Shown here: in pieces, positions 40,354 to 48,392 of the stretch
Layout of the letters: each line of letters begins with the position of its first letter
How positions within the stretch are numbered: the first letter of the stretch is position 1
From: Ornithinimicrobium avium
GTDB lineage: Bacteria; Actinomycetota; Actinomycetes; Actinomycetales; Dermatophilaceae
Length of the DNA stretch: 64,000 bases
Direction of reading: 5' to 3'
NCBI RefSeq assembly: GCF_003351765.1
Contig: NZ_CP031229.1
Coordinates: 3,100,001 to 3,164,000, forward strand
The notes under the pieces: model-generated
What the model saw: only the letters and a program-made list of their open reading frames with translations
What the model was told of the DNA's origin: nothing
Database searches by the model: none
Position numbers and translations under genes: made by a program

Positions 40354-41000
40354 CCGCATACCGCGCACCCTCCTGGCTCGCCGCCCTCGCCGAGACGGTC
40401 CCCACGATCGGTGGGGAACGGTTCAGCCGCTTCCTGCCCCCGCCCGAGGGGGGTCGGCGGCAGTCGGCGGTGCTCATGCTCTTCGCGCCCGGGCCGCAGA
40501 ACCCCGCGGAGACGACGGTGGTCATCACCGAGCGCGCGCACGACATGCGCTCGCACGCCGGGCAGCCCGCCTTCCCCGGCGGCGGCACCGAGGACGGCGA
40601 CGCCCGGCCCGCCGACACCGCGCTGCGCGAGGCGTGGGAGGAGGTCGGGCTGGAGCCCGGGGGAGTGCGGATCCTCGGCGAGCTGCCCACCCTGCACATC
40701 CCGGTGAGCGGCTACGACGTGACACCGGTGCTGGGGTGGTGGCGCGAGCCGCAGCCCGGCGAGCTGTGGGCCAAGGAGCCGGCCGAGGTGGCCCGGGTCG
40801 TCCGGCCGTCGGTCGACTGGCTCGTCGATCCCGCGCACCGGTTCGTGGTCCGTCACCCCAGCGGCTTCGTCGGACCCGCCTGGGACGTGGACGGCCTGCT
40901 GGTCTGGGGTTTCACCGCGGGGCTTCTCGACCGGGTCCTGGACTTCGCCGGCATCGCGCCGGAGTGGGACCGTTCGGACGTGCGGCCGCTGCCCTTCTGA
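40350..41000 (+). CDS. CoA-pyrophosphatase-type NUDIX hydrolase
   Basis: 216 residues from GTG 40350, overlapping nth. The start of the NUDIX region is RSHAGQPAFPGGGTEDGDAR and the box continues DTALREAWEEVGLEPGGVRI. The preceding VVITERAHDMRSHAGQPAFP matches the NuCoA signature (LLTxRSxxLRxHxGQ, FPGG), which points to coenzyme A pyrophosphatases that trim CoA or related diphosphates. Same place as Rv3672c. The MarP protease gene that follows in mycobacteria is not here. Confidence 0.88.
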   Translation: MTAYRAPSWLAALAETVPTIGGERFSRFLPPPEGGRRQSAVLMLFAPGPQNPAETTVVITERAHDMRSHAGQPAFPGGGTEDGDARPADTALREAWEEVGLEPGGVRILGELPTLHIPVSGYDVTPVLGWWREPQPGELWAKEPAEVARVVRPSVDWLVDPAHRFVVRHPSGFVGPAWDVDGLLVWGFTAGLLDRVLDFAGIAPEWDRSDVRPLPF

Positions 41001-41023
41001 GCCGTCCGCCCGGGCGGGACCGG

Positions 41024-41512
41024 TCAGGGAACGGTGGTGGTCTCCGGCAGCGCCGGGGCGGTCGGGCCGGAGGAGCCGCCCCTGAGCTGGGCGGGCGCCT
41101 GCTTGAGGGTGGCGACGGTCTGCTGGGCGTGGCTGATCGCCCGCTCCGGCTTGCCCTTGACCTGGGAGATCTGCTTCTTGCCGACCAGCGCCAGGATGGC
41201 CGCGACCACGAAGAGCACGGCGGCCACGATGAGCAGCCCGGCCCACCAGCTGAGCCAGATCGCGATGACGCCGGCCAGCCCCAGCAGGAGCAGGCCGAGC
41301 CCGTAGAGCCCGAGGACGCCGGCGCCGACGAACATGCCGGCACCCTTGCCCGCGTGGCCTACGTCCTGCTTGATCTCGGCCTTGGCGAGCTCGATCTCGC
41401 CGCGCATGATCTGGGAGATGTCCGTCGACACGTCGCTGACGAGCTGGCCGATGGTGCGGTCTCCGGTCAGCCCCACGTGGGGCTGCTTGCCTGGATCGAC
41501 GGGGGTTGCCAT
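41024..41512 (-). CDS. Actinobacterial holin-X-like membrane protein
   Basis: 162 residues from ATG 41512. An N-terminal helical part (TIGQLVSDVSTDISQIMRGE, IELAKAEIKQDVGHAGKGAG) precedes two strong membrane segments (MFVGAGVLGLYGLGLLLLGL, LLIVAAVLFVVAAILALVGK) and a charged C-terminal tail with proline-rich end. This is the 'putative actinobacterial holin-X' layout (Rv3669-like); real lytic function is doubtful and a membrane-stress role is more likely. Converges on the CoA-NUDIX gene. The 328 bases between its start and the next gene hold no recognised gene. Confidence 0.75.
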   Translation of the reverse strand: MATPVDPGKQPHVGLTGDRTIGQLVSDVSTDISQIMRGEIELAKAEIKQDVGHAGKGAGMFVGAGVLGLYGLGLLLLGLAGVIAIWLSWWAGLLIVAAVLFVVAAILALVGKKQISQVKGKPERAISHAQQTVATLKQAPAQLRGGSSGPTAPALPETTTVP

Positions 41513-41840
41513 GGCCGCGATGCTAGCGCGAGGACCACCCCGCTGCAGGTCCGACCGGCCGCAGAGGCACAGATCGACGCCCGGCGCCACGGACCGTCGC
41601 CGCCCCTTCGGCGCGTGCGGTGGCCGGCTCGGTGCCCGCCCGACAGCCCCTGTAACGCGCCGGGCGGGCACCGTGTCGACGTTGCTCCGGTCCCGTGACA
41701 GCCGGCGGGGCCACCCTGAGGGGCCACCTGCGTCGATGGGCCCATTCTGCCAGCGCGACGAGGGGTGATCCACCGTTTTGGGTCACGGTTTGTTAAAGAC
41801 TCGCGGGTAACCCCGGTTGCGGGGCCCTACAGTGACCTCT

Positions 41841-42716
41841 GTGACCTCGCCCGCACTCGCCGCCCTGGCCGACCTCGCCCGGACGCCTGGTGTCGCCGAG
41901 GGGATCGAGACGGCCCGACAGGCCTGCACCGAGCTGCGCTGGCACCAGGCCCTGCGCCGTCGCATCCCCGAGGCGGCCGCCGAGTCGCGGGTCCGCGGCG
42001 CCGCCGCCAGCGCCATGCTCGAGGGGGCCGAGCCCGCGGGCTCGCAGCGCAGCGCGGACCTCGTGCGCGACCTCGTGCGCGGCGCGCTTCCCTGGGACGA
42101 GCGGGACGAGGACCCGGTATGGCGTGTGCTCGCCGGTGTCGTCCGGGCCACCTCGGCGACCGAGCACGTGGGTGCCGCGCAGCTGCGCGCGCCCGCGCAG
42201 GTGCTCGCCTCGCTGCACACGGCGGCCGCCGGTGAGCTGCTGCCGATGGCCCAGGTGGGTCGTCCCCGCGCGGCCGGTGAGGAATGCCGCGAGTGGACCG
42301 AGCTGGGTCAGGCGCCCGGGCCGAAGGAGGTCGCCGAGCGGCTGGCGCTCGTGCACGAGCTGGTGGCTGCGGTCCCTGCCGGCTCGGTCCCCGTCCTGCT
42401 CGTCGCGGCGGTCGTCCATGCCGAGCTGGTCACGGCTCGCCCGTTCGTGCTGGGCAACGGCGTCGTGGCGCGGGCCATGGAGCGCGCCGTGCTGCGCGTG
42501 GGGGGTCTTGACCCCACAGGTGTCGCCGTGCCGGAGGTCGGGCACGCCGACCGGGCCGGGTCCGACTATCGGGGGGCGATCACCGCCTACGCCTCCGGCG
42601 GGCGCGAGGGCGTGCGGCTGTGGCTGCTGCACTGCGCCGAGTCGGTCACCCGGGCCGCGGCCGAGGGCACGCGGGTCGCCGACGCGGTGCTGGCCGGCCG
42701 GCTCGAGGGTCGCTGA
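41841..42716 (+). CDS. Degenerate Fic-like protein
   Basis: 291 residues from GTG 41841, 7 bases after TACAGT (41828-41833); TTG 41817 and GTG 41832 are alternatives in frame. The all-helical sequence contains ARPFVLGNGVVARAMERAVL, which lines up with the Fic motif HPFxxGNGRxxR but has Arg in place of the catalytic His and Val for the first Arg. ERLALVHELVAAVPAGSVPV just upstream fits the preceding Fic helices. AMP transfer by the normal mechanism is unlikely. In related genomes such a gene lies beside the 6C RNA and tadZ. Role unknown. Confidence 0.6.
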   Translation: MTSPALAALADLARTPGVAEGIETARQACTELRWHQALRRRIPEAAAESRVRGAAASAMLEGAEPAGSQRSADLVRDLVRGALPWDERDEDPVWRVLAGVVRATSATEHVGAAQLRAPAQVLASLHTAAAGELLPMAQVGRPRAAGEECREWTELGQAPGPKEVAERLALVHELVAAVPAGSVPVLLVAAVVHAELVTARPFVLGNGVVARAMERAVLRVGGLDPTGVAVPEVGHADRAGSDYRGAITAYASGGREGVRLWLLHCAESVTRAAAEGTRVADAVLAGRLEGR

Positions 42717-42792
42717 CCTGCCACTCTTCCGGGGAGAACGCCAGGTGGCTGCCGCCCAGCGACGGGCGCCCGGGACGCGTCCGGGGCGTGGC

Positions 42793-42821
42793 TTGCATGT
42801 GAGACCGCAGAGGGGCATACT
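42793..42821 (+). promoter_or_regulatory. 6C RNA promoter
   Basis: TTGCAT (42793-42798) and CATACT (42816-42821) with a 17-bp spacer, placing the start near 42828. Confidence 0.75.
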
Positions 42822-42827
42822 TGTCAG

Positions 42828-42930
42828 TACAGCGCTCCTCGCAAGAGTCGTAGCGCGGGTGTTCGGGACCAACCCCCCCTGGTCTTGAGCGCCGACGGCC
42901 CCGGCTTCCCCCCCGCCGGGGCCGTCCCCA
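42828..42930 (+). ncRNA. 6C small RNA (B11-like)
   Basis: Two hairpins each carry a run of seven C in the loop: GACCA(42867-42871)/TGGTC(42880-42884), and GACGGCCCCGGC (42894-42905)/GCCGGGGCCGTC (42915-42926), the latter also a terminator. Paired C-rich loops define the actinobacterial 6C RNA, and in M. tuberculosis the B11 RNA lies at the same place next to Rv3660c, the tadZ/ssd homologue. C-rich loops are known to pair with G-rich ribosome-binding regions of mRNAs. Ends are estimated from the promoter and the terminator. Confidence 0.88.
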
Positions 42931-43083
42931 ATCCTCCGGCCTCTACCTTCTCTCCTGCGGCCTCGGGACGACTGTGCGGACAGCCCGACCGCCCGACCAC
43001 CTCCCCCGCCGCCGAGGCCGCTGTCCACAGCACCGCGATCGCGGCCCCGCCGTCCACAGGACCGCCCGCAAGGATGGTGCTCG

Positions 43084-43857
43084 GTGCCCGGCGCGTCCAG
43101 GGTGGGGCGCATGCAGCCGCACACCACCGTCATCGGGTTCCTCGGCGCCTCCGGAGGGCTGGGTACCAGCAGCCTCGCCTGCGCCGTCGCCAGGCTCTGC
43201 GCAGACGTCGGGACGCCGACCCTCCTCGTCGACCTCGCGCCCGGCGGTGGTGGCCTCGACCAGCTGGCCGGTCTGTCCCACGAGCCCGGCCTGCGCTGGC
43301 CGATGCACGACCGTGAGGTGCTCGCGCTCCCGGCAGGGCGGCTCCCCGCCCAGGACGGTCTGCGCGTGCTCAGCCATCCCGGCCCCAGAGCCCGGCCAGC
43401 CACCGGCGAGGTGACCGCACCGCCGTCCGGTCCGGCCCGGCCGCTGGGCCCGGCGGCACTGGAGGCCGTCGCTCGCCTGGCGCGGGGGCAGGGGGCGACC
43501 GTCCTGGATCTCCCTCGTGCCGACCACCCTGAGGCGCCCGCGTGGTGGGACCTGTGCTACCACCTCGTCCTGCTGAGCGGGACCGCGCCCAGCCAGGTCT
43601 CCGCCGCCCTGGCGGCCCGTGAGCTCCTCGCGACGGGGCTGGGACTGGTGGCCCGTCCGGCTCCCGGGTTCGGGCTGGATCCCCACGACGTCGCCGGACT
43701 GGTGGGGCTGCCGCTGCTCGACCGGCTGCCCCACGACCCGACGGTCGCGCAGGCGCTCGCCGAGCAGGAACCGCCCGGCACCCGGGAGGGACCCCTTCGG
43801 GCGACGGCGTGCACGGTCCTCGCCCGGGTGGCCGAGCTGGACCGGGGCGCAGCGTGA
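43084..43857 (+). CDS. tadZ: Tad pilus localisation ATPase-like protein TadZ/CpaE (Ssd-like)
   Basis: 257 residues from GTG 43084 (ATG 43111 is the alternative, giving MQPHTTVIGFLGASGG). The ParA/MinD-like fold begins VIGFLGASGGLGTSSLACAV; the P-loop lacks both signature lysines, as in many TadZ/Ssd proteins, so ATP binding may be weak. A conserved DL follows in TPTLLVDLAPGGGGLDQLAG. TadZ places the pilus machine at the cell pole; the mycobacterial homologue Ssd affects septum placement. Its stop overlaps the tadA start (GTGA). Confidence 0.82.
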   Translation: MPGASRVGRMQPHTTVIGFLGASGGLGTSSLACAVARLCADVGTPTLLVDLAPGGGGLDQLAGLSHEPGLRWPMHDREVLALPAGRLPAQDGLRVLSHPGPRARPATGEVTAPPSGPARPLGPAALEAVARLARGQGATVLDLPRADHPEAPAWWDLCYHLVLLSGTAPSQVSAALAARELLATGLGLVARPAPGFGLDPHDVAGLVGLPLLDRLPHDPTVAQALAEQEPPGTREGPLRATACTVLARVAELDRGAA

Positions 43858-44888
43858 GCGAGGTCCGCCCCGACGTGCTCGCCGCACTGGGGCCGCTCGC
43901 TCCGCACGTCGGGGACGAGGAGGTCACCGACGTCCTCGTCAACGGTTCCTCCGGGGTATGGGTCGACCGCGGCCACGGGGTCGAGCGGGTCGAGACCGGT
44001 CTGACCGACGAGCGCAGCGTGCGACGTCTCGCCGTGCGCCTGGCCGGCCTCGCCGGGCAGCGTCTGGACGACAGCAGCCCGTGGGTCGACGGGCTCCTGC
44101 CCGGCGGCGTGCGGTTGCACGCGGTCCTGCCGCCACTGGTCGCCGGCGGTCCGCACGTGAGCCTCCGCGTCCCGCGCCGCAGGGGGCCCTCGCTCGACGA
44201 CCTGCGGGCGTGGGGCGCCCTGGACGGGCGTGCTCTCGCCCTGCTCCGGGCGGTCGTGCGCTCCCGCACCTCCTTCGTCCTCACCGGCGGGACCGGGTGC
44301 GGCAAGACGACCGTCCTGGCCGCGATGCTGGCCGACGTCCCGCACGACGAACGGATCGCGGTCGTCGAGGACGTGCGCGAGCTGCAGATCGGCCATCCGC
44401 ACGTCGTCCACCTGCAGGGCAGGAGCAACAACGTGGAGGGCCGGGGCGAGGTGACGCTGACCACGCTCGTGCGCCAGTGCCTGCGGATGCGTCCGGACCG
44501 AGTGGTGGTCGGCGAGGTGAGGGGCGCGGAGGTCAGGGAGCTCCTGGCCGCGCTCAACACCGGTCACGAGGGAGGCTGCGGCACCGTCCACGCCAACGCG
44601 GCCACCGATCTCGTCAGCCGCATGGAGGCGCTCGGTGCGCTGGCTTCGATGACGCCTGCGGCGGTCCACGTGCAGCTGGCGAGCGCCATCCAGGTCGTCC
44701 TGCACATGACCCGGCTCCCGGACGGCGGACGCGCGCTCGCCGAGGTGGCTGTGCTCGACCGCTCGGGCGAGGGGCTGCGCACGCTCCCAGCCCTGACCGG
44801 AGGGCCCGGCGCATGGACCGAGGGTCCGGGCTGGGCGGTCCTCCAGCAGCGGCTCCTCCTCCCAGGGCGAGCGGGCGACGAGCCGTGA
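43854..44888 (+). CDS. tadA: Tad/Flp pilus assembly ATPase TadA (CpaF)
   Basis: 344 residues from GTG 43854, coupled to tadZ. N-terminal EEVTDVLVNGSSGVWVDRGH, then Walker A VLTGGTGCGKTTVLAAML near residue 145, Asp box AVVEDVRELQI, Walker B LRMRPDRVVVGEVRGAEV and His box LNTGHEGGCGTVHANAATDL. This is a full secretion ATPase that drives pilus assembly at the cytoplasmic side. Coupled to tadB by another GTGA overlap. Confidence 0.95.
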   Translation: MSEVRPDVLAALGPLAPHVGDEEVTDVLVNGSSGVWVDRGHGVERVETGLTDERSVRRLAVRLAGLAGQRLDDSSPWVDGLLPGGVRLHAVLPPLVAGGPHVSLRVPRRRGPSLDDLRAWGALDGRALALLRAVVRSRTSFVLTGGTGCGKTTVLAAMLADVPHDERIAVVEDVRELQIGHPHVVHLQGRSNNVEGRGEVTLTTLVRQCLRMRPDRVVVGEVRGAEVRELLAALNTGHEGGCGTVHANAATDLVSRMEALGALASMTPAAVHVQLASAIQVVLHMTRLPDGGRALAEVAVLDRSGEGLRTLPALTGGPGAWTEGPGWAVLQQRLLLPGRAGDEP

Positions 44889-45649
44889 CCTGCACACCCA
44901 CCGGGCCGGTCGTGCTCCTGCTGGCGCTGCTGGCCGCTCTGGCGGTGCTGGCCTGGCCGTCGACCCCCCGAGGCTCGAGCCGGCACGCCGGGGGCCGGGC
45001 CTCCCTCCGAAGGGGTCGGAAGCTGTCCACGAGGCGCGAGGTGGGGCGCCGTGCCACCACGCTCCGGAACCACTTGGGGCGGCTCCGGTCCCCTCGTCGG
45101 GGAGCCGCTGAGGCGGAGGAGGTGCAGCTCCTCGACGGCCTCGCCGCCGCGCTGGAGGCCGGCCTCTCCACCGAGCACGCGCTGCGCGTGGTCCTCGAGC
45201 CGGTGGGACCTGCCGGATCGCTCGGTCCGTGGTCCGAGCTGTCCCGGGCCGCCCGGGAGGGGCAGCCTCTCGCCCCGTCATGGTCGCGGTTGGCCCGCCG
45301 CACCGGCAGCCCGACGGCCGCCTCGGTGGCCAGGGCCTGGTCCGTCGCGGCGAGCACCGGGGCGCCGCTCGCGGCCGCTGTGCGGTCCAGCGCCCACGCC
45401 GCGCGGGAACGTCACCGTCTCGAGCGGGCCGTCGAGGTCGCCACCGCCGGAGCGCGGGCCACCGCGACCGTCCTCGGTCTCCTCCCGCTGGCGGGGGTCG
45501 GGCTGGCCGCGCTGCTGGGTATCGGTCCCGTCGCGCTCTACGGCGACGCGCTGGCCCTGGCCTCCGCCGGGCTGGGGCTGCTGCTGCTGGCCGGTGGGCA
45601 CGCGACCGTCCGCCGCATGGTCAGAGGTGTCCTGGTCGGTGTCACCTGA
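44885..45649 (+). CDS. tadB: Tad pilus inner-membrane protein TadB
   Basis: 254 residues from GTG 44885. One N-terminal membrane helix (PVVLLLALLAALAVLAWP) is followed by the T2SSF domain (LLDGLAAALEAGLSTEHALR, RRTGSPTAASVARAWSVAAS, GAPLAAAVRSSAHAARERHR) and a C-terminal pair of helices (VLGLLPLAGVGLAALLGIGP, DALALASAGLGLLLLAGGHA). Platform protein next to the TadA ATPase. Shorter than proteobacterial TadB, as usual in actinomycetes. Stop overlaps tadC start (TGATG). Confidence 0.88.
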   Translation: MTCTPTGPVVLLLALLAALAVLAWPSTPRGSSRHAGGRASLRRGRKLSTRREVGRRATTLRNHLGRLRSPRRGAAEAEEVQLLDGLAAALEAGLSTEHALRVVLEPVGPAGSLGPWSELSRAAREGQPLAPSWSRLARRTGSPTAASVARAWSVAASTGAPLAAAVRSSAHAARERHRLERAVEVATAGARATATVLGLLPLAGVGLAALLGIGPVALYGDALALASAGLGLLLLAGGHATVRRMVRGVLVGVT

Positions 45650-46263
45650 TGACGGGCACCCGGACGGTGGTGCTGGTGCTGCTTCCTCTGGTCGCCGCCG
45701 CCGCGGTCCTGCTGTGGCCGGCAGGGCCGCGCCCGGCCTGGACCCCCGCCGGCCGGCGGAGGGGTGCCCGCGGCAGGTGGCGCCCCGGTCGGGCTGCCGG
45801 TGCCGGCCACCGTGCCGAGGGTGACGGCCCAGCCGGACGAGGGCTCGTGGCCGAGGCTCTCGAGCTGGTGGCCCTGGCCCTCGCTGGTGGTGGATCGCTC
45901 GTCTCCGCTGTGGCGTGGGTGGCCCAGGTCCTTCCCGGCGCGACCGGGGAACGGCTCGCGGAGGTCGCGGCCCGGCTGGGCGAGGGTGTCCCCGTGGAGC
46001 AGGCGTGGGAGGACGCTGGGGAGCAGTGGGCGCCGGCCGTCAGGAGCCTGCGGCTGGCCGAGGGGGCCGGGGTGCCTCCCGGCGAAGCCCTGACCCGCGC
46101 GGCGGCGGACCTGCGCCGGGAGGCGGTCGGCGACGTCGAGGTGGGCGCAGCCAAGCTGGGGGTGCGGCTCGTGCTCCCGCTCGGACTGGCCTATCTGCCG
46201 GCCTTCGTGCTCACCACCGTCGTGCCCGTCGTCCTCGCGCTGACCCGGGACCTCGTCTGGTGA
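45649..46263 (+). CDS. tadC: Tad pilus inner-membrane protein TadC
   Basis: 204 residues from ATG 45649. An N-terminal helix (VVLVLLPLVAAAAVLLWPAG) precedes the T2SSF region (LVAEALELVALALAGGGSLV, LAEVAARLGEGVPVEQAWED, LRLAEGAGVPPGEALTRAAA) and a C-terminal membrane pair (GVRLVLPLGLAYLPAFVLTT, VVPVVLALTRDLVW). Pairs with TadB as the membrane platform. The pilin gene follows after a gap of 522 bases. Confidence 0.88.
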   Translation: MTGTRTVVLVLLPLVAAAAVLLWPAGPRPAWTPAGRRRGARGRWRPGRAAGAGHRAEGDGPAGRGLVAEALELVALALAGGGSLVSAVAWVAQVLPGATGERLAEVAARLGEGVPVEQAWEDAGEQWAPAVRSLRLAEGAGVPPGEALTRAAADLRREAVGDVEVGAAKLGVRLVLPLGLAYLPAFVLTTVVPVVLALTRDLVW

Positions 46264-46353
46264 CCCGCCGGCCCGTCGGCCGTCAGCGCCGGCGCGGCGG
46301 CGCTCGGCGCCGGAACAGCCGACGCCGCGCCCCGACCCGTGCTCGTGGGCCCG

Positions 46354-46524
46354 CTAGCCGAGCCACTGCTGCTCGACGGACCTCCAGGCCCGCTCCCGTT
46401 CGCCAGGGTCGTCGATCCGGTCGGACCGCACCGCACACCGCGTGTCGCGCACGCTGACCTTTGCTCTGGGTGCGCGGGCAGGTTGTCGGACCAGCCGGCG
46501 CAGCACCTGCATGACGGTGCTCAC
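46354..46524 (-). CDS. Small hypothetical basic protein, antisense within the Tad locus
   Basis: 56 residues from GTG 46524 (VSTVMQVLRRLVRQPARAPR) ending EQQWLG. It lies in the gap between tadC and the pilin gene, opposite to the operon. Nearly all codons end in G or C, and the C-terminal part (VSVRDTRCAVRSDRIDDPGE, RERAWRSVEQQWLG) looks like a real amphipathic protein. No family is recognised and no clear ribosome-binding site is seen. Nothing else was found in the remaining 260 bases before the pilin gene except promoter-like short repeats. Confidence 0.45.
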   Translation of the reverse strand: MSTVMQVLRRLVRQPARAPRAKVSVRDTRCAVRSDRIDDPGERERAWRSVEQQWLG

Positions 46525-46785
46525 GCGTTCGGGTAGGACGACTCGAGCACGACCTTGTCTCCAGCCATCACCGGAGGCTGGCCGGGGCTGCCTGTCCACA
46601 AGGGCTGGCACGGGTCGGGCCTCCTCCACAGATGCGCCTGCGCGCTGGTGCCGTCACGGGCCAGCGCCCAGGCTCGGTAGGGCGGGACGCGGATCCCGGC
46701 GCTCGGCACAGGCCGAGCTCCCGGTGCGGCCCGCACCCGAGGTGCGCCCCGCACGGGGGCGTGCCGTAGCACGAGGAGGGGAACC

Positions 46786-46995
46786 ATGAGGAAGAGCACC
46801 ATGCGTCGGCGGGTCGGTCTCGGACTGGCCCAGCTGCGTCGGCACAGCGAGGCGGGGATGAGCACGGCGGAGTACGCCGTCGGCACCATCGCCGCGTGCG
46901 CGTTCGCCGCGCTGCTGCTGATGGTCATCAAGTCCGGTGCCGTCGAGGGGCTGGTCACGACGGTCATCACCACCGCACTGTCGGTGTCCCTGTGA
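46786..46995 (+). CDS. Flp-like pilin (DUF4244 family)
   Basis: 69 residues; GAGGAGGGG lies just before the ATG. A basic leader ending EAG precedes MSTAEYAVGTIAACAFAALL and MVIKSGAVEG, i.e. a class III prepilin-type N-terminus: Gly before the cleavage site and Glu at position 5 of the mature part, then a single hydrophobic helix. It should be the major pilus subunit after prepilin-peptidase cleavage. The stop overlaps the next gene (GTGA). Confidence 0.87.
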   Translation: MRKSTMRRRVGLGLAQLRRHSEAGMSTAEYAVGTIAACAFAALLLMVIKSGAVEGLVTTVITTALSVSL

Positions 46996-47357
46996 GAGGG
47001 CGCGGGTGCCGGCGCGGCGAGCGGGGGCTGGCCACCGCCGAGCTGGCGGTGGCGCTCCCCGCCGTCGTGCTGGTGCTCGCGCTCTGCCTCACGGCGATGA
47101 CCCTCGGGGTCGACCTCGTCAGGTGCGAGGACGCGGCGCGCGCCGGTGCACGCGCCGCGTCCCGCGGTGAGGCCGTGACCTTGGTCCGGGAGGTGGTGGC
47201 GAGCCGGGCGCCGGCCGGGTCGACGGTCGAGGTGGACGCGGAAGCCGAGACCGTGACCGTCCGGGTGAGCGCTCCTGGCCGCGTCCGCCTGCTGCCCGCA
47301 CTGCCCGGTGCTCGGGCGTCCGCCGCCGCTCTCTGGGAACCGGGAGCCCGCCCGTGA
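46992..47357 (+). CDS. TadE-like minor pseudopilin
   Basis: 121 residues from GTG 46992. ERGLATAELAVALPAVVLVL is the TadE-type N-terminal segment with Glu in the hydrophobic helix; the rest (CEDAARAGARAASRGEAVTL, VDAEAETVTVRVSAPGRV) forms a beta-rich extracytoplasmic domain. Probably a minor subunit needed for pilus assembly. Overlaps both neighbours. Confidence 0.85.
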   Translation: MRGRGCRRGERGLATAELAVALPAVVLVLALCLTAMTLGVDLVRCEDAARAGARAASRGEAVTLVREVVASRAPAGSTVEVDAEAETVTVRVSAPGRVRLLPALPGARASAAALWEPGARP

Positions 47358-47785
47358 GCGCCTCCCGGGCCGTGAGCGGGCCCTCGCCCGTGGGCTCGTC
47401 GCCGCTCCCGAGCCGGGTCGGATCGACGGACAGAGGGTCCGGCACGGTGCTGGCGATCGGGCTGATCGGTGTCCTGACCACCCTGCTGGTCGCGGGGCTG
47501 CTCGTGGCGGCCGTCGCGCTGGCCGGGCAGCGCGCACGCTCGGCGGCCGACCTGGCGGCGCTCGCCGTGGCCGGCCGTGCCCTGGAGGGTACGGGGACCG
47601 CCACGGCCTGCGCGGCCGGTGGATCGGTCGCCGGGTTGCACGGGGCGGTCCTCGTCTCGTGCACGGTCGTGCCCGACGCGGCTGGGTTGCCGCGGGCGCG
47701 GGTCGAAGTGCGCAGGGACGTCCCGGGGACCTCCTGGAGCGCGACCGCCCGGGCGGTCGCGGGAGGCGTCATGACGGACGAGTGA
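47354..47785 (+). CDS. Rv3654c-like TadE/TadG-type protein
   Basis: 143 residues from GTG 47354, overlapping the previous stop. After a Ser/Pro-rich leader comes DRGSGTVLAIGLIGVLTTLL, a prepilin-like helix, and a short outer domain with QRARSAADLAALAVAGRALE, the hallmark of the family (helix after the membrane segment), and a Cys pair (TACAAGG, VLVSCTV). Last gene of the Tad operon, followed by hairpin-forming 23-bp repeats. Confidence 0.85.
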   Translation: MSASRAVSGPSPVGSSPLPSRVGSTDRGSGTVLAIGLIGVLTTLLVAGLLVAAVALAGQRARSAADLAALAVAGRALEGTGTATACAAGGSVAGLHGAVLVSCTVVPDAAGLPRARVEVRRDVPGTSWSATARAVAGGVMTDE

Positions 47786-47787
47786 CC

Positions 47788-47848
47788 GGTCCACCGCCGG
47801 CTCCGGCACTGGTCCACCGCCGGCTCCGGCACTGGTCCACCGCCGGCC
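47788..47848. repeat. 23-bp tandem repeat (2.6 copies) after the Tad operon
   Basis: Units at 47788-47810 and 47811-47833 are identical and a third begins at 47834. Each complete unit contains the palindrome GCCGG-CT-CCGGC, so the RNA can form successive hairpins. Probably a composite terminator for the operon. Confidence 0.7.
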
Positions 47849-47907
47849 CGAGGCGGGGCGTAGCCTCCAGGTATCCATCACAGACGTTGGAGAAAAGGAG
47901 CCCCGCC

Positions 47908-48384
47908 ATGGTGGACGAGCCCACCCTGACCGCCGCGCTGGAGCGCGAGCACCACGAGATCGACGCCGGCCTGGAGGCGTTCGCCGCGGGGCAGGAGGCG
48001 GGACAGCCCCAGCCCGAGCAGCTCGCCCGCGCGGCTGCGGCGCTGCGCCGGCACATCTACCTCGAGGAGGAGTTCCTCTTCCCGCCGCTGCGTGCGGCCG
48101 GACTGATGGGGCCCGTCCTGGTCATGCTGCGCGAGCACGGTGAGATCTGGCGGACGCTGGACGAGCTCGAGCAGGCGGCGGCGAGGAGCGGGGGCGGTGC
48201 CACGGACCGCTGCCGCGAGCTCCTCGGCCAGCTGGAGAGGCACAACGCCAAGGAGGAGCCGATCGTCTACCCCGAGGGCGACGCCAAGCTCGACGACGCG
48301 ACCAAGCAGCGGCTCCACGGCTTCATCGAGGACGGGACCATGCCCGAGGGGTGGGTCTGCGCCATGGCCGCCCCCCGCGGCTGA
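47908..48384 (+). CDS. Hemerythrin-domain protein
   Basis: 158 residues; AAGGAG 9 bases before the ATG. Di-iron ligands are in order: EREHHEIDAGLEAF, LRRHIYLEEEFLFPPL, MLREHGEIWRTLDEL and LERHNAKEEPIVYP. Such stand-alone four-helix proteins bind oxygen or sense iron/NO. The gene follows the Tad operon but has its own upstream region, and its relation to the pilus is unclear. Confidence 0.9.
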   Translation: MVDEPTLTAALEREHHEIDAGLEAFAAGQEAGQPQPEQLARAAAALRRHIYLEEEFLFPPLRAAGLMGPVLVMLREHGEIWRTLDELEQAAARSGGGATDRCRELLGQLERHNAKEEPIVYPEGDAKLDDATKQRLHGFIEDGTMPEGWVCAMAAPRG

Positions 48385-48392
48385 GCGCCTGG

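Noticed and set aside
41024..41512. Phage lysis gene (holin)
   Set aside because: No endolysin or phage genes are nearby, and the protein is a conserved chromosomal membrane protein of actinomycetes.
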